Below, piece after piece: positions 44,001-51,231 of a stretch of DNA of 64,000 bases (positions are counted from its first letter, which is position 1; every line of letters begins with the position of its first letter). The stretch comes from Nonomuraea africana (GTDB lineage Bacteria > Actinomycetota > Actinomycetes > Streptosporangiales > Streptosporangiaceae). The notes below the pieces were generated by a model, which saw nothing but the letters and a program-made list of their open reading frames with translations, was not told where the DNA came from and searched no databases. Where the stretch lies: positions 5,890,001 through 5,954,000 of the forward strand of contig NZ_JADBEF010000001.1 in NCBI RefSeq assembly GCF_014873535.1. Reading direction: 5' to 3'. The translations under genes and the position numbers were made by a program.

Positions 44001-44724
44001 CGAGGGTCTCCCGCAGGATGCACACGTCGTCGGCGAGCAGCCGCAGCCGCGCGTCGCGCAGGTCGGCCTGGATGACGGCGGCCTTGCGGGCGATCTCCGC
44101 CTGCCGGCCCAGCGGCTTGAGCTGGCGGCGCAGCTCGGTGGCGAGGTCCTGGACGCGGGTCAGGTTGGCCTGCATCGCGTCGAGCTTGCGCAGCGCCTTC
44201 TCCTTGCGCTTGCGGTGCTTCAGGACGCCCGCGGCCTCCTCGATGAAGGCCCGCCGGTCTTCGGGACCCGCGTGCAGCACCGCGTCGAGCTGCCCCTGCC
44301 CGACGATGACGTGCATCTCGCGGCCGATGCCCGAGTCGGACAGCAGCTCCTGGATGTCGAGCAGGCGGCAGGTGTCGCCGTTGATCGCGTACTCGCTCTG
44401 CCCCGACCTGAACATCAGGCGGCTGATCGTCACCTCGGTGTAGTCGATGGGCAGCGCGCCGTCGGAGTTGTCGATCGTCAGCGTGACCTCGGCCCTGCCC
44501 AGGGGCGGCCTGCTGGAGGTGCCGGCGAAGATGACGTCCTCCATCTTGCCGCCGCGCAGCGACTTGGCGCTGTGCTCGCCCATGACCCACGCCAGCGCGT
44601 CGACCACGTTGGACTTGCCCGAGCCGTTGGGCCCCACCACACAGGTGATGCCGGGCTCGAAGCGGAGGGCGGTGGCGGAGGCGAAGGACTTGAATCCACG
44701 CAGCGTGAGCGTCTTCAGGTACAC
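41005..44724 (-). CDS. smc: Chromosome segregation protein SMC
   Basis: A 1239-residue condensin ATPase that organises and separates chromosomes with ScpA/ScpB. Head: LKTLTLRGFKSFA, Walker A GPNGSGKSN near the N-terminus; signature LSGGERSLTAVAFL and Walker B PFYVMDEVEAALDD at the C-terminus. Between are two long coiled coils and the hinge (about 520-670). The GTG at 44724 (VYLKTLTLRGF) is chosen by family alignment with GGGGAGGG upstream; the longer frame crosses a terminator. In the hinge region is a short repeat insertion (see repeat). The hinge is otherwise the expected type (FEVAIAAVLGSVAESV; GDLVGACLAVGGSAGGTSVLQ). Confidence 0.97.
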   Translation of the reverse strand: MYLKTLTLRGFKSFASATALRFEPGITCVVGPNGSGKSNVVDALAWVMGEHSAKSLRGGKMEDVIFAGTSSRPPLGRAEVTLTIDNSDGALPIDYTEVTISRLMFRSGQSEYAINGDTCRLLDIQELLSDSGIGREMHVIVGQGQLDAVLHAGPEDRRAFIEEAAGVLKHRKRKEKALRKLDAMQANLTRVQDLATELRRQLKPLGRQAEIARKAAVIQADLRDARLRLLADDVCILRETLAKEAADEAAILTRRAQVEAELAEGQRREEALEASEAEAQPRLSAAQETYFRLASLRERFIGLEHLAAERHRHALDAAAIERRGRDPEELEREAAEVREQELELAAALEQARELLEVAVARREEAEAALDAEERRLAMAARAAADRREGLARLRGRVESARSRARAAEDEIGRLTRSLSEAEQRAERAREDLEAHEGDEPAVDPALAEELAAAQAAVEEARALAEAAREVVEQAKEALAGPRAALQAAKSAVGTARAADQEAQRAVAALDARREALELGLSKGADGGAALVAAELSGVLGPLAASMTVSQGFEVAIAAVLGSVAESVAVESVGAAVAALEHLRAKEAGQATLLVASSPGSAGSPGNAGSPGNAGAAGARAVLPGTARWAVELVGVPDHLRAAVDHLLADVVVVQDLDDARALVETHPELRAVTQAGDLVGACLAVGGSAGGTSVLQVRAALDDAIADLEEAREWAERTVVVLEESAHAEQAAQAALEAAQSHVNEAQSAAGSAQAGVSAAQGALDQVRARQREADQASAAAARRLAQLGAAAKAAADEAERLAGGVRAAQEAREEGLAELSELEIELAEAEYAQELETEPTTEVRDELAATCQVARQGEMETRLQVRTAEERVKGIAGRAEGLVRAAQRERQERLTAAAQRERRRRQAVVAEAVARGAKQVLQALAVSVERAARERDEADLARVAIDAELKQVRVRVRELSQELDKLVNRVHGSEVARTEQRLRLEQLEQRALEEFGVEAEALVAEYGPAAPVPGDPPVPYVRHEQEKRMRAAERQMNQLGKVNPLALEEFAALEERHAFLNSQLEDLKKTRRELMTVVQEVDNRVEQMFSSAYEDVAREFEQIFTRVFPGGDGRLVLTDPTDMLTTGIEVEARPPGKKVKRLSLLSGGERSLTAVAFLISIFKARPSPFYVMDEVEAALDDTNTQRLLTLFEELRQSSQLIVITHNKRTMEIADALYGVSMRGDGVTQVVSQRLREKV
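42883..42936 (-). repeat. Three tandem 18-bp repeats inside smc hinge
   Basis: Three 18-bp units begin GCCCGCGTTCCCAGG on the plus strand (42883, 42901, 42919); the first two are identical and the third differs at about four positions. They encode six-residue units (SPGNAG, SPGNAG, SPGSAG) in the hinge region of SMC. Likely a slippage expansion in a surface loop. Confidence 0.85.
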
Positions 44725-44818
44725 CGAACGCTGCCCTCCCCGGAACCGACTGCGGAAAAGCCTACTGGCACGCGCCGCCCCACGCCGGTCACAGCAGTCG
44801 GGCCGGCGGGTGGACAGT

Positions 44819-44843
44819 AAAAAGACCCCCAACGAAAGGGGGC
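44819..44843 (-). terminator. Terminator 2 between small coiled-coil gene and smc
   Basis: Minus strand: GGCCCCC, loop TTTCGTT, GGGGGTC, then five T (44823-44819). A classical intrinsic terminator with T-run, 95 nt before smc. Confidence 0.8.
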
Positions 44844-44844
44844 C

Positions 44845-44881
44845 GAAAAAATAACGAGGGACGCCTCTTCGAGACGTCCCT
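44845..44881 (-). terminator. Terminator 1 after small coiled-coil gene
   Basis: Stem 44881-44871 with 44867-44857 (AGGGACG and CGTCCCT plus inner GAG/CTC, one mismatch), loop GAA, followed on the minus strand by CGTTA and six T (44851-44846). It starts 20 nt after the stop at 44901. Confidence 0.8.
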
Positions 44882-44900
44882 GATGTCGCGTTCCGACCTC

Positions 44901-45095
44901 TCAGGTGAGAGCCGGCTCGCGCTCCTGCAGTCGGCTGAACGCCTCATCGCGGGTTTGCGCTGCAAGAGCGTCATTCTGGGCCTGGAGCCGGGTAAGTTCT
45001 GCCTCCAGGTCGCGGATTCGCTGCTGCAAGCGGCGCATCTCCGAGACCATTCGAGGGTCAGGACCGCCGACGTGGCCGAGTAGAGCCTTCGCCAT
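44901..45095 (-). CDS. Small conserved coiled-coil protein
   Basis: A 64-residue protein, MAKALLGHVGGPDPRM followed by a heptad-repeat helix (SEMRRLQQRIRDLEAELTRLQAQNDALAA). Similar short proteins beginning MAKALLGHVGG occur in many actinomycetes near smc, as far as I recall, with no assigned role. GGAGG stands 8 nt before the ATG at 45095. Its message ends at two tandem terminators, so it is expressed apart from smc. Dimerisation through the coiled coil is likely; partner unknown. Confidence 0.8.
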   Translation of the reverse strand: MAKALLGHVGGPDPRMVSEMRRLQQRIRDLEAELTRLQAQNDALAAQTRDEAFSRLQEREPALT

Positions 45096-45285
45096 GGTAA
45101 AGGGTCCTCCACGCTGAGTGACCAGACTGGTTCGCGCACTTCGTGTTCCGCGGGAGGGGTGCGCGTGGTACCTAACAAGAGTCGCACCGGCAGTGTGGGC
45201 GGTCAAGTCGAACGAACCGCACAGAACTACCGACGGGCACTCCCGACATATAAATATACCCCATTTGGACCGTTTGACGGAAGGG

Positions 45286-45564
45286 CTACCGCTCTACAAA
45301 GCCCCTCAAACTACCTCGGGCTTCACTCCAGCGTTCCACAACTCCATCGACCCGGCCGGGTGTGTCGCAACCCTTGATCAGCTCCAGGAGCTTGACGGCC
45401 GACTCCCTGGGCCCCTCGGCCACCACCTCGACCCGTCCGTCGGCGGTGTTGCGCGCCCAGCCCACCAGGCCGAGCTCCAGCGCCCTGGCCCTGGTCCACC
45501 AGCGGAAGCCGACCCCCTGGACGCGTCCGCGCACCCAGGCGGTCAGCCGCACATCCTCACTCAT
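45286..45564 (-). CDS. Acylphosphatase
   Basis: A 92-residue acylphosphatase that hydrolyses acyl phosphates such as 1,3-bisphosphoglycerate. The signature GRVQGVGFRWWTR (catalytic R21) and GWARNTADGRVEVVAEG (catalytic N39) are complete. Its ATG at 45564 overlaps the 3' end of the LysR gene by 8 nt, so it is expressed behind that regulator. Between this gene and the coiled-coil gene (45096-45285) lies an AT-rich stretch (ATATAAATATA near 45250), perhaps a promoter. Confidence 0.95.
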   Translation of the reverse strand: MSEDVRLTAWVRGRVQGVGFRWWTRARALELGLVGWARNTADGRVEVVAEGPRESAVKLLELIKGCDTPGRVDGVVERWSEARGSLRGFVER

Positions 45565-46438
45565 GATCTACTCCTGCCTGCTGGAACGCGCGCACCGCCG
45601 CCGTCTCGCCCTCCTTGCGCCAGACCAGACCCAGCACCGAGTCGGGCAGGCCGACGACGGGCACGAACCTGACGTCCTGCCGCCCGTGATAGGCGGCCGT
45701 CGGGGTGCAGAAGAGCATGGCGCCTCTGTTCAGCGCGACCTGTGTCAGGCCTTCCTGGCTGGTGGAGACCGTACCCGCCGACGGGATGGGACGACCCATC
45801 GGCGTGGCCGTGGGTGCGACGAGCTCGCGCCACCTGCGCGGCGCGGGGTCGTCCAGCCCGACCAGCGGCAGCTCCGCCAGCTCCTCCGCCTCGATGCTTG
45901 CCCGGTCCGCCAGCGGGTGCCGCCGCGAGAGCGCCACCTGCATCGGGACCTTGTTCAGCCCCGCCCCCGTCTCCAGGTCGGGCTCGTCCACGGGCAGCAG
46001 GGTGAAGCTCACGTCCACCCGGCCCGCGCGCAGCTTGCCGAACGGGTCGGCCATCGGCACCTCGACCAGCTCCACCTCACAGGCGGGGTTTCGCCGCTCG
46101 AACTCCCTGACCGTGCTGGTGACCACCTCGGTGGGCGTGCCGAGAAAGCCCACCCGCAGCACGCCCTCGACCAGCCGCGCGGCCGACGTCGCCCTGGTGA
46201 CCGCCAGCGCCAGGCCCTCGTAGGCGGGGCGCAGGTCGGCGAGGAAGCGCTCGCCGAGCGGCGTCAGCCGTACCCTCCTGCTCGTCCGGTCGAACAGCCT
46301 GGCGCCGATGCGGGTCTCCAGCGCGCGCACCAGCTGGCTGACCCGGCCCGGCGACAGGTAGAGCCGCTCGGCGGCCCTGGCGAAGTGCAGCTCCTCGCTG
46401 AGCACGACGAAGCACTCCAGCTCTCTGAACTCCATCAC
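45557..46438 (-). CDS. LysR-family transcriptional regulator
   Basis: A 293-residue LysR-type regulator. N-terminal winged HTH: MEFRELECFVVLSEELHFARAAERLYLSPGRVSQLVRALETRIGARLFDRTSRRVRLT. The C-terminal domain is the periplasmic-binding-like effector fold (VLRVGFLGTPTEVVTSTVREFERRNPACEVELVE). GTG 46438 or ATG 46435 may start it. Divergent from an MFS exporter 76 bp away, which it probably activates; it overlaps the acylphosphatase gene downstream. Effector unknown. Confidence 0.94.
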   Translation of the reverse strand: MMEFRELECFVVLSEELHFARAAERLYLSPGRVSQLVRALETRIGARLFDRTSRRVRLTPLGERFLADLRPAYEGLALAVTRATSAARLVEGVLRVGFLGTPTEVVTSTVREFERRNPACEVELVEVPMADPFGKLRAGRVDVSFTLLPVDEPDLETGAGLNKVPMQVALSRRHPLADRASIEAEELAELPLVGLDDPAPRRWRELVAPTATPMGRPIPSAGTVSTSQEGLTQVALNRGAMLFCTPTAAYHGRQDVRFVPVVGLPDSVLGLVWRKEGETAAVRAFQQAGVDHE

Positions 46439-46514
46439 GACTCCTTAGCCTGACTAAACCAAGGCTTCGATCTTCGTCATTGTTCCCGCAGGCCCGGCGC
46501 AGAACGCTGGCAGC
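46439..46514. promoter_or_regulatory. LysR / MFS divergent promoter
   Basis: 76 bp. CCTT (46443-46446) and AAGG (46461-46464) frame a 22-bp block containing TTAGCCTGACTAAACC, a plausible LysR-box dyad near the regulator start. No strong sigma-70 boxes. Confidence 0.35.
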
Positions 46515-47663
46515 ATGACGACAACCGAGACCGCCCGCGTGCCGTGGGCGGCTGTGTCCACCGTCGCGGTGGGCACCTTCACGATCGTGACCAGCGAGAT
46601 GCTCCCCGTGGGCCTGTTGACGCCCATCGGCTCCACGCTGGGCGTCTCCGACGGCGTGGCAGGGCTGACCATGTCGGCGCCCGGAGTCGTCGCCGCCCTC
46701 TCCGCGCCCCTGTTGACCGTCGTGGCCGGACGGCTCGACCGGCGGATCGTGCTGATCGCGTTGATGGCCCTGCTGGCGGGCGCCAACCTCCTGGCCGCCT
46801 ACTCCCCCACGTATGCGGTGATGCTGGTCGCCAGGGTGCTGGTCGGGGTGAGCATCGGAGGCTTCTGGGCGTTCGCCGCCACCCTCCCCGCGCGGCTGAT
46901 GCCCGAACGGCACGTCGGCAGGGCCGCCGCGATGATCGCGGGCGGCGTCTCCGTGGCGTCGGTGCTCGGCGTGCCGGCGGGAACGCTGATCCTGTCACTG
47001 GCCGGGTGGCGGATGGCGTTCGTGGCGGTGGCCGTGCTCGCCGTCGTGGTCCTGGCCGCGCTGGCCCTGCTGCTGCCGCCGCTGCCTGCCACCCAGGCGG
47101 TACGGCCGGCCCAACTGCTCGCCGTCTGGCGCGACAGCGCGCTCAGGACCGCCCTGGTCGCCACCGCCCTCGTCGTGACGGGCCACTTCGCCGCCTACAC
47201 CTACATCCGCCCGTTCCTCGAGCAGGTCTCCGGCGCGGGGCCCGCGCTGATCAGCGGCCTCCTCCTCGCGTACGGCGTCGCGGGCGTGCTCGGCAACTTC
47301 GGCTCAGGAGGCCAGGCCGCGCGCGGGCCCAGGCAGGTCATGGTGGTGCTCGCCGTGCTGATCGCCGTCTCCACCATGGGGATGCCGCTGGTGGGCGCCG
47401 CGATGCTCCTGCTGTGGGGCGTCTCCTACGGCGGCGTCTCGGTGACGGGCCAGCTCTGGGTGGTCAGGGCGGGCGGCGGCGAGGCGGGCATGGCCATGCT
47501 CTCGTCGGTCTTCAACGCCGCCATCGCGCTCGGCGCGCTGCTCGGCGGCACGATCGTGGACGCCGCCTCGCCCAGCGCGGTCATGTGGTTCGGGGCCGCG
47601 CTGGCCCTGCTCACCGCGGCTTACGCTGGCACCTGGGGCAGGAGAACGACGACCGGTTCATGA
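46515..47663 (+). CDS. MFS transporter (DHA1-type efflux)
   Basis: A 382-residue inner-membrane protein with 12 predicted spans, of the drug:H+ antiporter DHA1 group. The loop 2-3 signature is GRLDRRIVL and the motif VLVGVSIGGFWAFAATLPARLMPERHVGRA is near 106-136, as in sugar/arabinose-efflux-like exporters. Export of a toxic or signalling compound is likely; substrate unknown. The 3' 53 nt overlap mutM on the other strand. Confidence 0.92.
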   Translation: MTTTETARVPWAAVSTVAVGTFTIVTSEMLPVGLLTPIGSTLGVSDGVAGLTMSAPGVVAALSAPLLTVVAGRLDRRIVLIALMALLAGANLLAAYSPTYAVMLVARVLVGVSIGGFWAFAATLPARLMPERHVGRAAAMIAGGVSVASVLGVPAGTLILSLAGWRMAFVAVAVLAVVVLAALALLLPPLPATQAVRPAQLLAVWRDSALRTALVATALVVTGHFAAYTYIRPFLEQVSGAGPALISGLLLAYGVAGVLGNFGSGGQAARGPRQVMVVLAVLIAVSTMGMPLVGAAMLLLWGVSYGGVSVTGQLWVVRAGGGEAGMAMLSSVFNAAIALGALLGGTIVDAASPSAVMWFGAALALLTAAYAGTWGRRTTTGS

Positions 47664-48438
47664 ACGCCTCGCGCCTGATCGGGGTGCCGCACCGAGAGCA
47701 CGGCAGATCGCGCCTGCCGTACGCCTCGAGGGAGCGGTCGAAGTAGCCGCTCTCGCCGTTGACGTTGACGTAGAGGCTGTCGAAGGAGGTGCCGCCCTGC
47801 TGGAGGGCGGCACCCATGACCTGGCGGACCGCGGCGAGCAGTTCGGCGATCTTGGGCTTGGTGAGCGTCTCGGTGGAGCGCGACCAGTGCAGCCTGGCCA
47901 GCCAGAGCGCCTCGTCGGCGTAGATGTTGCCGACCCCGCTGATCAGCGACTGGTCGAGCAGCGCCCGCTTGATCTCGGTGCGTCTGGCCCTGAGCCTGCT
48001 GGCGAAGACGTCGTCGTCGAAGGCCGCCTCGAACGGGTCGGGGGCGATGTGCGCGATCGGCTCGGGCACGCCGCCGACCAGCGAGGTCAGCATGACGTGC
48101 CCGAAGGTGCGCTGGTCGACGAAGCGCAGGTCGTTGCCGCCGTCGGCGAATGCGAGCCGTACCCTGAGATGCTTCTCGAGCGCGGAGTCGGGCGAGACCA
48201 CGAGCAGCTGGCCGCTCATGCCGAGGTGGGCGAGGATCGCCTCGTCGCCGTCGAGCGGCAGCCACAGGTACTTGCCGCGCCGCTCGGCGGAGACGATCGT
48301 GCGCCCCGCGACGAGGAACGGCCCGATCTGGCGCCGCACGGCGCGCGGGTGCAGCACCTCGGCCGCGCCGATCGTGCGCCCCGTCACCCATGCGGCCAGA
48401 CCCCGGCGTACGACCTCGACCTCGGGAAGCTCAGGCAC
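47611..48438 (-). CDS. mutM: Formamidopyrimidine-DNA glycosylase
   Basis: A 275-residue bifunctional glycosylase/AP lyase that removes 8-oxoguanine and formamidopyrimidines. After loss of the initiator, P2 of PELPEVE is the catalytic nucleophile; the GTG at 48438 is set by it. GKYLWLPLDGDEAILAHLGMSGQLL, the helix-two-turn-helix GVGNIYADEALWLA, and the zinc finger CSRCGTPIRREAFMNRSSFSCPRC are intact. It starts 1 nt after the rnc stop, so both are cotranslated. The last 53 nt overlap the convergent MFS gene. Confidence 0.97.
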   Translation of the reverse strand: MPELPEVEVVRRGLAAWVTGRTIGAAEVLHPRAVRRQIGPFLVAGRTIVSAERRGKYLWLPLDGDEAILAHLGMSGQLLVVSPDSALEKHLRVRLAFADGGNDLRFVDQRTFGHVMLTSLVGGVPEPIAHIAPDPFEAAFDDDVFASRLRARRTEIKRALLDQSLISGVGNIYADEALWLARLHWSRSTETLTKPKIAELLAAVRQVMGAALQQGGTSFDSLYVNVNGESGYFDRSLEAYGRRDLPCSRCGTPIRREAFMNRSSFSCPRCQRKPR

Positions 48439-48439
48439 C

Positions 48440-49180
48440 TCAGCCCGCCGGCTGGCTCTCGCGCTGCTCTCTGCGCGCCCTGATGCGGGTCCAGGCCGCT
48501 TCGGCCGCCTGCTGCTCGGCCTCCTTCTTGCTGCGGCCCTTGCCCGCGCCGTAGGCCTCACCGCCGACCCGCACCTCGGCGGTGAAGGACTTGGCGTGGT
48601 CGGGGCCGCTCTCCTCGACGTGGTACTCGGGGACGCCCAGCGCCTCGGAGGCGGTGAGCTCCTGCAGCGAGGTCTTCCAGTCGAGGCCCGCGCCCAGCGA
48701 GGCCGAGCGGGTGATCAGCGGGTCGAACAGCAGGTGGACGACCCTGAAGGCCTCGTCGAGGCCCAGGTCGACGTAGACGGCGCCGATCAGCGCCTCGAGG
48801 GTGTCGGCGAGGATCGAGGACTTGTCGCGCCCGCCCGTGCCCTCCTCGCCCCTGCCCAGGCGCAGGAAGCGGCCCAGGCCGAGATGGCGGGCCACGTCGG
48901 CCAGCGCGCGCATGTTGACCACGGCCGCCCGCAACTTGGCCAGCTGCCCTTCGGGCAGGTCGGGGTGGTTGCGGTAGAGAGTGTCCGTGACCACCAGGCC
49001 GAGCACCGAGTCGCCGAGGAACTCCAGGCGCTCGTTGGTGGGCAGGCCACCGTTCTCGTACGCGTAGGAGCGGTGCGTCAGCGCCCGCTCGAGGATATCC
49101 GCGTCGAGCCTGACGGAAAGGACCCGCTCCAGCTCGTCTCTGGCGACCTCCACGGCCACCGGCTTGGGACCTGCGCCCAC
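48440..49180 (-). CDS. rnc: Ribonuclease III
   Basis: A 246-residue dsRNA endonuclease for rRNA processing and mRNA decay. The catalytic signature is NERLEFLGDSVLGLVVTD and the second metal-binding segment is DKSSILADTLEALIGAVYVD; the C-terminal dsRNA-binding domain is SLQELTASEALGVPEYHVEES to KGRSKKEAEQQAAEAAW. The GTG at 49180 follows GAGGAGGT at 6-7 nt. The gene is coupled to mutM downstream (1-nt gap). In streptomycetes the orthologue (AbsB) also affects antibiotic production. Confidence 0.97.
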   Translation of the reverse strand: MGAGPKPVAVEVARDELERVLSVRLDADILERALTHRSYAYENGGLPTNERLEFLGDSVLGLVVTDTLYRNHPDLPEGQLAKLRAAVVNMRALADVARHLGLGRFLRLGRGEEGTGGRDKSSILADTLEALIGAVYVDLGLDEAFRVVHLLFDPLITRSASLGAGLDWKTSLQELTASEALGVPEYHVEESGPDHAKSFTAEVRVGGEAYGAGKGRSKKEAEQQAAEAAWTRIRARREQRESQPAG

Positions 49181-49246
49181 GTTGTTACCTCCTCAGAGCA
49201 TCTCTCCGAAGCGCGTGGGCGAGGGAACTGAGAGATGCCCGAAAAC

Positions 49247-49283
49247 GTGGTGGGCGTCGGGGACCAGCCCCGGCGTCCACCAC
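49247..49283 (-). terminator. Stem-loop upstream of rnc
   Basis: 16-bp stem with two G-T pairs (arms 49247-49262 and 49268-49283, loop ACCAG). It lies between rpmF and rnc and could end readthrough or act as a processing site in the rnc leader. Confidence 0.6.
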
Positions 49284-49325
49284 GGCCGCGGGCGAACCGC
49301 CGCCGCACGCACCTGAGACGGTGAC

Positions 49326-49356
49326 GCCGGCCGGGGCGCGATGTCACCCGGCCGGC
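49326..49356 (-). terminator. Terminator after rpmF
   Basis: Perfect 10-bp stem GCCGGCCGGG / CCCGGCCGGC (49326-49335, 49347-49356), 17 nt past the rpmF stop on the minus strand. No T-run. Confidence 0.65.
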
Positions 49357-49373
49357 ATTCCGTCATTGTGCGA

Positions 49374-49553
49374 TCAGGCAGACGGCTCGATGACCTGACG
49401 ACGGTTGTAGGTGCCGCAGGTCGGGCACGCGATGTGCGGCTGCTTGGGCGAACGGCACTGCGGGCAGCTCACCAGCGCGACAGCAGACGTCTTCCACTGG
49501 GCGCGGCGGGAGCGGGTGTTGCTCCGCGACATCTTCCGCTTCGGGACGGCCAC
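49374..49553 (-). CDS. rpmF: Ribosomal protein L32 (zinc-binding form)
   Basis: A 59-residue large-subunit protein: VPKRKMSRSNTRSRRAQWKT, then CPQC and CPTC making the C4 zinc ribbon, so this is the zinc-containing paralogue type. The GTG at 49553 follows the stop of the DUF177 gene by 1 nt; the DUF177-rpmF pair is conserved in nearly all bacteria. Both are probably transcribed with coaD from upstream. Confidence 0.97.
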   Translation of the reverse strand: MAVPKRKMSRSNTRSRRAQWKTSAVALVSCPQCRSPKQPHIACPTCGTYNRRQVIEPSA

Positions 49554-49554
49554 G

Positions 49555-50106
49555 TCACTTCTCCTGATCGTTATCGTTCTCGGAAACCAGACCTTGCAAC
49601 GACGCCCAGCGAGCGTCGATCTTCTCGTGCCCGTGGCCAGCGCCGGCCTCCGCCAGCTTGACCCCGCACTCCACGCACAGCCCCTCGCAGTCTTCCCTGC
49701 ACACGGGGCTGAGCGGCAGTGCGAGCACCACCGCGTCGCGGAACGTCGGCTCGAGGTCGAGGAGTTCACCGTCGAGCAGTGAGTCCTCCTCCGAGGCGTC
49801 CTCGTCGGAGTAGAAGAAGAGCTCCTGCACGTTGACCTCGATCTCCGAGGTCAACGGGTCGAGACACCGCGAGCACTCCCCCGCGAGGGGGGCGTGTCCG
49901 GTGCCCGAGACGAGCACGCCTTCCATCACTGCTTCGAGCCTGATGTCCAGCTCGACTTCGGCGTCCTTGGGGACACCGATCATGTCGACGCCGAGATTTG
50001 CCGGTGCCGGGAGGGACAGAGTCGTCTGCCGCATCGAGCCCGGCCGCCTGCCCAGGTCATGAGTGGAGATCACCCAAGGGGCGCGGGGGTCGAGGTGCTG
50101 AGTCAT
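49555..50106 (-). CDS. DUF177 / YceD-family protein
   Basis: A 183-residue protein of the YceD (DUF177) family, linked to 23S rRNA accumulation and always next to rpmF. A CSRC (near 95) and a cluster of four cysteines (CREDCEGLCVECG near 150) are typical of the actinobacterial and plastid forms and may bind zinc. The ATG at 50106 (MTQHLDPRAPW) has GAGAGCAGG just upstream and is preferred to ATG 50124. Gap to rpmF is 1 nt, so they are coupled. Confidence 0.92.
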   Translation of the reverse strand: MTQHLDPRAPWVISTHDLGRRPGSMRQTTLSLPAPANLGVDMIGVPKDAEVELDIRLEAVMEGVLVSGTGHAPLAGECSRCLDPLTSEIEVNVQELFFYSDEDASEEDSLLDGELLDLEPTFRDAVVLALPLSPVCREDCEGLCVECGVKLAEAGAGHGHEKIDARWASLQGLVSENDNDQEK

Positions 50107-50176
50107 CCTGCTCTCGTTAGGCATGGCGAAATGTCGCCGTCGTACAAGGCCAGATAGCAACGATACCAGGCGCGCG

Positions 50177-50653
50177 TCAGCCCCTGAGCCGTTCGATCAA
50201 GAGCTTGTGGACCAGATCGGGGACGAGCCCGGAGACATCGCCGCCGTAGCGGGCGATCTCCTTCACCCGGGACGACGACAAGAACGAGTATTCCGGATTC
50301 GTCGGCATGAAAAGCGTCTCGACGCCGGACAGCCTGTAATTGAGCTGGGCCATCTGCAGTTCGTAGTCGAAGTCGCTGACCACGCGGATGCCCTTGACGA
50401 TCGCGGGGATGTCGTTCTGGCGGCAGAAATCGACGAGCAGGCCGTGGAACTTCTCGACCCTGACGTTGGGGTAGTCCTTGGTGACAGTGGTGAGGATGTC
50501 GATGCGTTCCTCGACGGTGAACAGGCTCTTCTTCTCGACATTGATCAGTACGGCGACCGTCACCTCGTCGTACAGCCGGGCGGCCCGGCCGATGATGTCG
50601 AGGTGTCCGTTGGTGATGGGGTCGAACGACCCTGGGCACACTACGCGGCGCAC
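50177..50653 (-). CDS. coaD: Phosphopantetheine adenylyltransferase
   Basis: A 158-residue enzyme that makes dephospho-CoA from 4'-phosphopantetheine and ATP. The nucleotidyltransferase motif is CPGSFDPITNGHLDII (TxGH, H17) and the second is EYSFLSSSRVKEIA. The GTG at 50653 (VRRVVCPGS) follows GGGAGGCGAT and matches the family start. It lies just downstream of rsmD (14 nt), the common order. Confidence 0.97.
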   Translation of the reverse strand: MRRVVCPGSFDPITNGHLDIIGRAARLYDEVTVAVLINVEKKSLFTVEERIDILTTVTKDYPNVRVEKFHGLLVDFCRQNDIPAIVKGIRVVSDFDYELQMAQLNYRLSGVETLFMPTNPEYSFLSSSRVKEIARYGGDVSGLVPDLVHKLLIERLRG

Positions 50654-50667
50654 ATCGCCTCCCACGT

Positions 50668-51231
50668 TTACGGGTTCCCGGCGGCGCGACCGTACCAAAC
50701 GGCCGCTTCGCCGTAACGACGGACCCTCTCCTCTTCGTAGCCGGGGGGCCACACCAGGTCCTTCCCCCTGCTCTCGCGTTCCACCGCGACGAGCGCGTCG
50801 GGCGTGAGCCACCCGTTGTCGCGCAGCAGTTCGAGCACCCTCGTGACGTCCTCGTCGGTGACCGCGTAGGGCGGATCGGCGAACACGATGTCGTACGGCT
50901 CGCCCGGCCTGGACAGCAGCCGCTCCACCCGGTCGGCCACGACCGTCGCCGTCTCGAAGCCCAGCTCCCTGATGTTGGTCTTGATCGTCTTGACCGCCCT
51001 GGCGTCGGACTCCACCAGCAGCGCGTGGGCCGCCCCCCTGGACACCGCCTCCAGCCCGACCGCCCCCGATCCGGCGTAGAGGTCGATCACCCTGGCGCCC
51101 TGGAGTCCGTACAGCGAGTCGAGCGTCAAGAAGATCCCTTCTCTTGCCCTGTCACTGGTCGGTCTCGTCGTACGGCCCTGCGGCACCGCCAGCCGTCTGC
51201 CACCCGCGCTCCCCGCGATGATCCGCGTCAT
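50668..51231 (-). CDS. rsmD: 16S rRNA (guanine966-N2)-methyltransferase
   Basis: A 187-residue SAM-dependent enzyme that methylates G966 of 16S rRNA. SAM motif I VIDLYAGSGAVGLEAVSRGA, catalytic motif FADPPYAVTDE, N-terminal RIIAGSAGGRRLAVPQG and RPTSDRAREGIFLTL are all typical. The ATG at 51231 (MTRIIAGSAGG) is chosen over one 3 codons earlier. It heads the rsmD-coaD-DUF177-rpmF group. Confidence 0.96.
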   Translation of the reverse strand: MTRIIAGSAGGRRLAVPQGRTTRPTSDRAREGIFLTLDSLYGLQGARVIDLYAGSGAVGLEAVSRGAAHALLVESDARAVKTIKTNIRELGFETATVVADRVERLLSRPGEPYDIVFADPPYAVTDEDVTRVLELLRDNGWLTPDALVAVERESRGKDLVWPPGYEEERVRRYGEAAVWYGRAAGNP

